NCBI RefSeq assembly: GCF_002258315.1
Contig: NZ_NOYD01000012.1
Span: forward strand, 1 to 64,000
DNA: 64,000 bases
DNA from: Rhodococcus sp. 06-462-5
GTDB taxonomy: Bacteria > Actinomycetota > Actinomycetes > Mycobacteriales > Mycobacteriaceae
Reading direction: 5' to 3'
The notes under the pieces are model-generated. The model was given only the letters and a program-made list of their open reading frames with translations. It ran no database searches and was not told where the DNA came from. A program made the translations under genes and the position numbers. Each line of letters opens with the position of its first letter. Within the stretch, counting starts at the first letter, position 1. Positions 61,453 to 64,000 of the stretch are shown here, piece by piece.

Positions 61453-61508
61453 CGGATACCTCCTCCGTCACGACTCTGCCGGACGGCACAGTCGTGAACA
61501 CAACACAA

Positions 61509-61539
61509 AGCCCCGCTTGCCGTCACGGCGAGCGGGGCT
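61509..61539 (-). terminator. Terminator after the DUF3117 gene
   Basis: AGCCCCGCTTGCCG (61509-61522) pairs with CGGCGAGCGGGGCT (61526-61539) through 13 pairs and one G-U around a 3-base loop. TTTGTGTTG follows in the minus direction. Confidence 0.85.
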
Positions 61540-61564
61540 GAGCGATGATCGATCGACAGAACGG

Positions 61565-61732
61565 TCAGCCGGTGACACCCTTCAATTCGTCACCGAGTGC
61601 CGCGGCCTCGTCGGGGGTCAATTCGACGACCAATCGGCCGCCCCCCTCGAGCGGGACGCGCATGACGATTCCTCGTCCCTCTTTGGTTGCTTCGAGGGGA
61701 CCGTCCCCGGTCCGGGGCTTCATCGCCGCCAT
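61565..61732 (-). CDS. Small DUF3117 protein (Rv1211-like)
   Basis: The protein has 55 residues, read directly from the sequence: it begins MAAMKPRTGDGPLEATKEG and ends GDELKGVTG. This is the conserved actinobacterial DUF3117 family; M. tuberculosis Rv1211 occupies the same place beside glgA and tag. GGAGGGAG lies 8-14 bases before ATG 61732, and a strong terminator follows the stop. The function is unknown. Confidence 0.88.
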   Translation of the reverse strand: MAAMKPRTGDGPLEATKEGRGIVMRVPLEGGGRLVVELTPDEAAALGDELKGVTG

Positions 61733-61827
61733 CCTCTGCTCCCTCCAGATCTGCGCCCACCAGCTCGGCGCCTAGGCCAAAAAGACAATTTCGTCGCGGG
61801 GCGACGGGTGTTGTCCCCTATTCTTCC

Positions 61828-62436
61828 CTATCGCCGTCGATACCGGGAACCGGAGTCGGTATTGACGACCTGCACCCAGCACCCCGACAGGTGATCGTCG
61901 ACCATTCCGGTGGCCTGCATCAAGGCGTAGGCAGTTGTCGGACCGACGAACCGCAGGCCCCGCCGCTTGAGCTCCTTGGCCAGAGCGGTGGACTCCGGAG
62001 TCGAGGCAGGCACTGCGGAGAACTCGGTCAGGCGCGCCGGCCTGGGTTTCGGAGCGAACGACCAGAGCAGGGTGTCGAGGTCGGTGTCGTCGAAATCGAC
62101 GATGGCACGCGCGTTGCTCACCGCAGCGTCGATCTTGAGCCGATTGCGCACGATGGACGCGTCGTTCATCAACCGTTCGACATCGGCGTCGCCGAACCGG
62201 GCCACCAGCTCCGGATCGAATCCGGCGAATGCCCTGCGGAAGCTGTCGCGTTTGCGCAGGATCGTGATCCATGACAGCCCAGACTGGAACGCTTCGAGAC
62301 ACAAACGCTCGTACAGCTCGTGGCGGCCGTGGAGCGGCTGCCCCCACTCGGTGTCGTGATAGTCCCGGTACAGGTCGTCGTCGGTGGCACCCCAGGGGCA
62401 GCGCAGTCGGCCGTCCGGTCCGGCGACAGCGCTCAT
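61828..62436 (-). CDS. tag: DNA-3-methyladenine glycosylase I
   Basis: The protein has 202 residues. Tag motifs are LRCPWG, YHDTEWGQPLHG, LEAFQSGLSWITIL and GLRFVGPTTAYALMQATGMVDDHLSGC (zinc ligands C and H, broken by spacing). It removes 3-methyladenine from DNA during base excision repair. The start overlaps the DivIVA-like gene stop by 4 bp. Confidence 0.95.
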   Translation of the reverse strand: MSAVAGPDGRLRCPWGATDDDLYRDYHDTEWGQPLHGRHELYERLCLEAFQSGLSWITILRKRDSFRRAFAGFDPELVARFGDADVERLMNDASIVRNRLKIDAAVSNARAIVDFDDTDLDTLLWSFAPKPRPARLTEFSAVPASTPESTALAKELKRRGLRFVGPTTAYALMQATGMVDDHLSGCWVQVVNTDSGSRYRRR

Positions 62437-62762
62437 CGCTCGTCCGGGTCGGCCGGGCCCGGAGCAACTGTCTCCTGTGCCTGCTGCGCTGCGGACAGCC
62501 GAGAACGGAGCATGTCGATCTCGCCGCCGAGTCGCTCCAACGCCCAGTCGACCTCGCTGGGCTTGTAGCCGCGCAGGCTCTGCTGAAATTTCAGCGCGTG
62601 CACGTCGGCACCGGTGACGCCCTCCGCCGGCAGCACGGTCGCGGTGGTTCCCTCGGGCAGCGGGCCCAGTTCCTCACCGCGACCGAACACCGCTGACGCC
62701 ACGAAGAACAATGCAGCGCCGACGACAGCAATCACGACGACGTAGATCAGCAGCGTCAACAT
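62433..62762 (-). CDS. DivIVA-domain membrane protein (Rv1209-like)
   Basis: The protein has 109 residues. One N-terminal membrane helix (LLIYVVVIAVVGAALFFVASAV) is followed by a short DivIVA-type segment (ALKFQQSLRGYKPSEVDWALERL) and a coiled-coil end (EIDMLRSRLSAAQQAQ). DivIVA proteins recognise curved membrane and organise growth poles; this short form is a possible accessory. It overlaps tag by ATGA and follows gpgS by 30 bp. Confidence 0.88.
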   Translation of the reverse strand: MLTLLIYVVVIAVVGAALFFVASAVFGRGEELGPLPEGTTATVLPAEGVTGADVHALKFQQSLRGYKPSEVDWALERLGGEIDMLRSRLSAAQQAQETVAPGPADPDER

Positions 62763-62792
62763 GCCACGATCTTGTCACGACCGCCCGACACG

Positions 62793-63722
62793 CTATTTCA
62801 GCGAGTTCATCGCCGGTCGGTCCAGCAACGACACCTCGGTCGAGAACGGCTCGAACGAGTCACCGTCGACCCGGAACTGCATCAGACCTGCACCGGAATC
62901 GACCATCCCGCACCGATTGAGCATCGTCCCGACGATCTGTCTGCTCATGGCCCCGAGTTCGACCAGCGGGCGGTTGCGGTGCTTGCGCACACCCAGATTG
63001 ACCTGGCCGATCGCCCGCAGCCCGAGCCTGTCGTAGGTATCGAGCAGCAGCCCGATCTCCACTCCGTAGCCGGGTGCGAACGGCACCGCGGACAGCAGCT
63101 CACGCGTACCGGCGTACTCGCCGCCGAGGGGCTGAATGACCCCGGTCAGCTCCGGCCGCAGGGCAGCGAGCAGCGGCCTTGCCACCAGCTCGGTGACGCG
63201 TCCACCACCGTTGGCGTCCTCGGTTCCACTGGTCCGCAACGGACGGCGGTAGTAGCCCTTGACGAGGTGGATGCCGTCGCCCATCAGCAGTGGGCCGAGC
63301 AACTTGGGCACGAACGCCGGATCGGGGTTGATCAGGTCGGAGTCGACGAACGCGATGAGATCGCCGGTCGACGCGGCGACCGATCGCCACAGCACCTCAC
63401 CCTTACCCGGGACCGGGTCCACCCCGGGGACCGCTTCTTCTCGGCTGATGACACGTGCACCGGCCGCTGTCGCGCGGACGGCCGTCTCGTCGGTCGAACC
63501 GGAGTCCAGCACGATCAGCTCGTCCACGAGGCCACCGAGCAACGGATGGATCGTGTCGATGACAGCGGCGACCGTCTGTTCCTCGTTGAGTGCGGGGAGT
63601 ACCACCGACACCGTTCGGCCCGCTTTGGCGGCCTCGAGTTCGGCGATGGTCCACTCCGGGGCGTCCCAGCTGTTGGTCTCGGACCACGCCCTGGTGACGT
63701 CCGTTCGATCTGCGAGTGTCAT
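62793..63722 (-). CDS. gpgS: Glucosyl-3-phosphoglycerate synthase
   Basis: The protein has 309 residues. This is a GT-A fold GT81-type enzyme with VVLPALNEEQTVAAVID, the metal-binding DSD (residues 127-129, AFVDSDLINPD), VKGYYRRPL and PLGGEYAGTRELL. It makes glucosyl-3-phosphoglycerate from UDP- or GDP-glucose and 3-phosphoglycerate, the first step of methylglucose lipopolysaccharide synthesis. ATG 63722 overlaps the folP stop (ATGA). Confidence 0.94.
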   Translation of the reverse strand: MTLADRTDVTRAWSETNSWDAPEWTIAELEAAKAGRTVSVVLPALNEEQTVAAVIDTIHPLLGGLVDELIVLDSGSTDETAVRATAAGARVISREEAVPGVDPVPGKGEVLWRSVAASTGDLIAFVDSDLINPDPAFVPKLLGPLLMGDGIHLVKGYYRRPLRTSGTEDANGGGRVTELVARPLLAALRPELTGVIQPLGGEYAGTRELLSAVPFAPGYGVEIGLLLDTYDRLGLRAIGQVNLGVRKHRNRPLVELGAMSRQIVGTMLNRCGMVDSGAGLMQFRVDGDSFEPFSTEVSLLDRPAMNSLK

Positions 63723-64000
63723 GCCAGACCCCTGACCGTCCGCGCCGGGGTTCTCAGTCCCTGGATCGCTGCCACCATGTCGACGACTCTTCTGGTCGAC
63801 GCAACTTCGTGCACCCGGAACATTCGGGCTCCGCCTGCTGCGGCCAATGCTGTCGCTGCCAATGTTCCCTCCAACCGGTCGGCGAGCTCTACCCCTAGAG
63901 TCTCGCCTACGAAGTCCTTGTTGCTCAGCGCCATGAGCACAGGCCACCCGGTGTTTACAAGATCGTCCACGCGACGCAACAACTCGAGCCCGTGATAGGT
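63719..64000 (-). CDS. Dihydropteroate synthase-like protein, C-terminal end (partial)
   Basis: The reading runs off the right edge, so the true start lies beyond the window. The visible 93 residues carry LVNTGWPVLMALSNKDFVGETLG and AATALAAAGGARMFRVHEV, the end of the DHPS barrel (S/N-K-D phosphate and R-x-H-E-V pterin sites). Position before gpgS matches folP2 (Rv1207) of M. tuberculosis; FolP2 proteins are not always active DHPS. Confidence 0.88.
   Translation of the reverse strand, partial: TYHGLELLRRVDDLVNTGWPVLMALSNKDFVGETLGVELADRLEGTLAATALAAAGGARMFRVHEVASTRRVVDMVAAIQGLRTPARTVRGLA

Overview
The window looks like a chromosomal segment of a high-GC mycolic-acid actinobacterium, most likely Rhodococcus or a close relative. 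The evidence is the fused 2-oxoglutarate decarboxylase/dehydrogenase kgd, the lpqY-sugABC trehalose importer, the sigE-rseA-htrA-tatB block, GTG/TTG starts, and many starts that sit 6-8 bases after a TANNNT box with no ribosome binding site (leaderless mRNAs). From memory of Mycobacterium tuberculosis, much of the window follows the Rv1207-Rv1251c neighbourhood in reverse (folP2, gpgS, Rv1209, tag, Rv1211, glgA, glgC, Rv1220c, sigE, rseA, htrA, tatB, mrp, Rv1230c-Rv1232c, Rv1234, lpqY-sugABC, corA, lpqZ-like, SDR, kgd, helicase). Lineage-specific genes are inserted between these. I see no prophage, insertion sequence, CRISPR array, tRNA or rRNA gene, and no gene-free stretch over 300 bases.

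Layout. 0-9 kb: a superfamily I helicase whose frame is closed just inside the left edge, a PLP amino-acid deaminase/aldolase with a TetR regulator, an aldonolactone oxidase, a membrane-anchored molybdopterin oxidoreductase, an adenine/adenosine deaminase, a crotonase and an acyl-CoA dehydrogenase. 9-17 kb: a PadR-regulated DHA2 efflux pump with a palindromic operator, cspA, a GNAT protein, an ECM4-type reductase, a membrane-associated hypothetical protein, a luciferase-like oxidoreductase and an ABC ATPase/permease pair. 17-25 kb: a fused two-unit ABC exporter and kgd. 25-34 kb: a TetR regulator facing a Baeyer-Villiger-type monooxygenase/SDR/esterase operon (mymA-like), an lpqZ-like lipoprotein and a four-gene quaternary-amine ABC importer. 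34-43.9 kb: malic enzyme, a PHP/MarC/small membrane protein operon, CorA, a lipase homologue that lacks its serine, SUFU, phosphoesterase and ParB-like proteins, an MFS pump and a small exported protein. 43.9-54 kb: lpqY-sugABC, a stress-protein-like membrane protein, a CitE-like lyase, an MgtE_N/CBS plus DUF1003 pair, a transglycosylase-like protein and Mrp. 54-64 kb: tatB, htrA, rseA, sigE, an O-methyltransferase, glgC and glgA facing each other across a shared promoter, an rRNA-type methyltransferase, DUF3117, tag, a DivIVA-like protein, gpgS and the end of folP.

How the genes work together. The right half concentrates alpha-glucan, trehalose and methylglucose-polysaccharide precursor genes (glgC, glgM-type glgA, gpgS, trehalose recycling) beside the envelope-stress sigma factor SigE with its anti-sigma factor and periplasmic protease.

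Most notable new material. Two families of intergenic palindromes lie only at convergent gene junctions. Family R1 (three copies, 69-73 bp) begins and ends exactly at the stop codons of both neighbours. Family R2 (two loci) is a pair of 51-bp imperfect palindromes separated by exactly 13 bp, with the whole 115-bp unit inverted between loci. Also notable are a secreted CALB-like lipase with Gln at the nucleophile position, a sigE start with a perfect AGGAGG in front of AUU, and a TetR operator covering the -35 regions of two divergent leaderless promoters.
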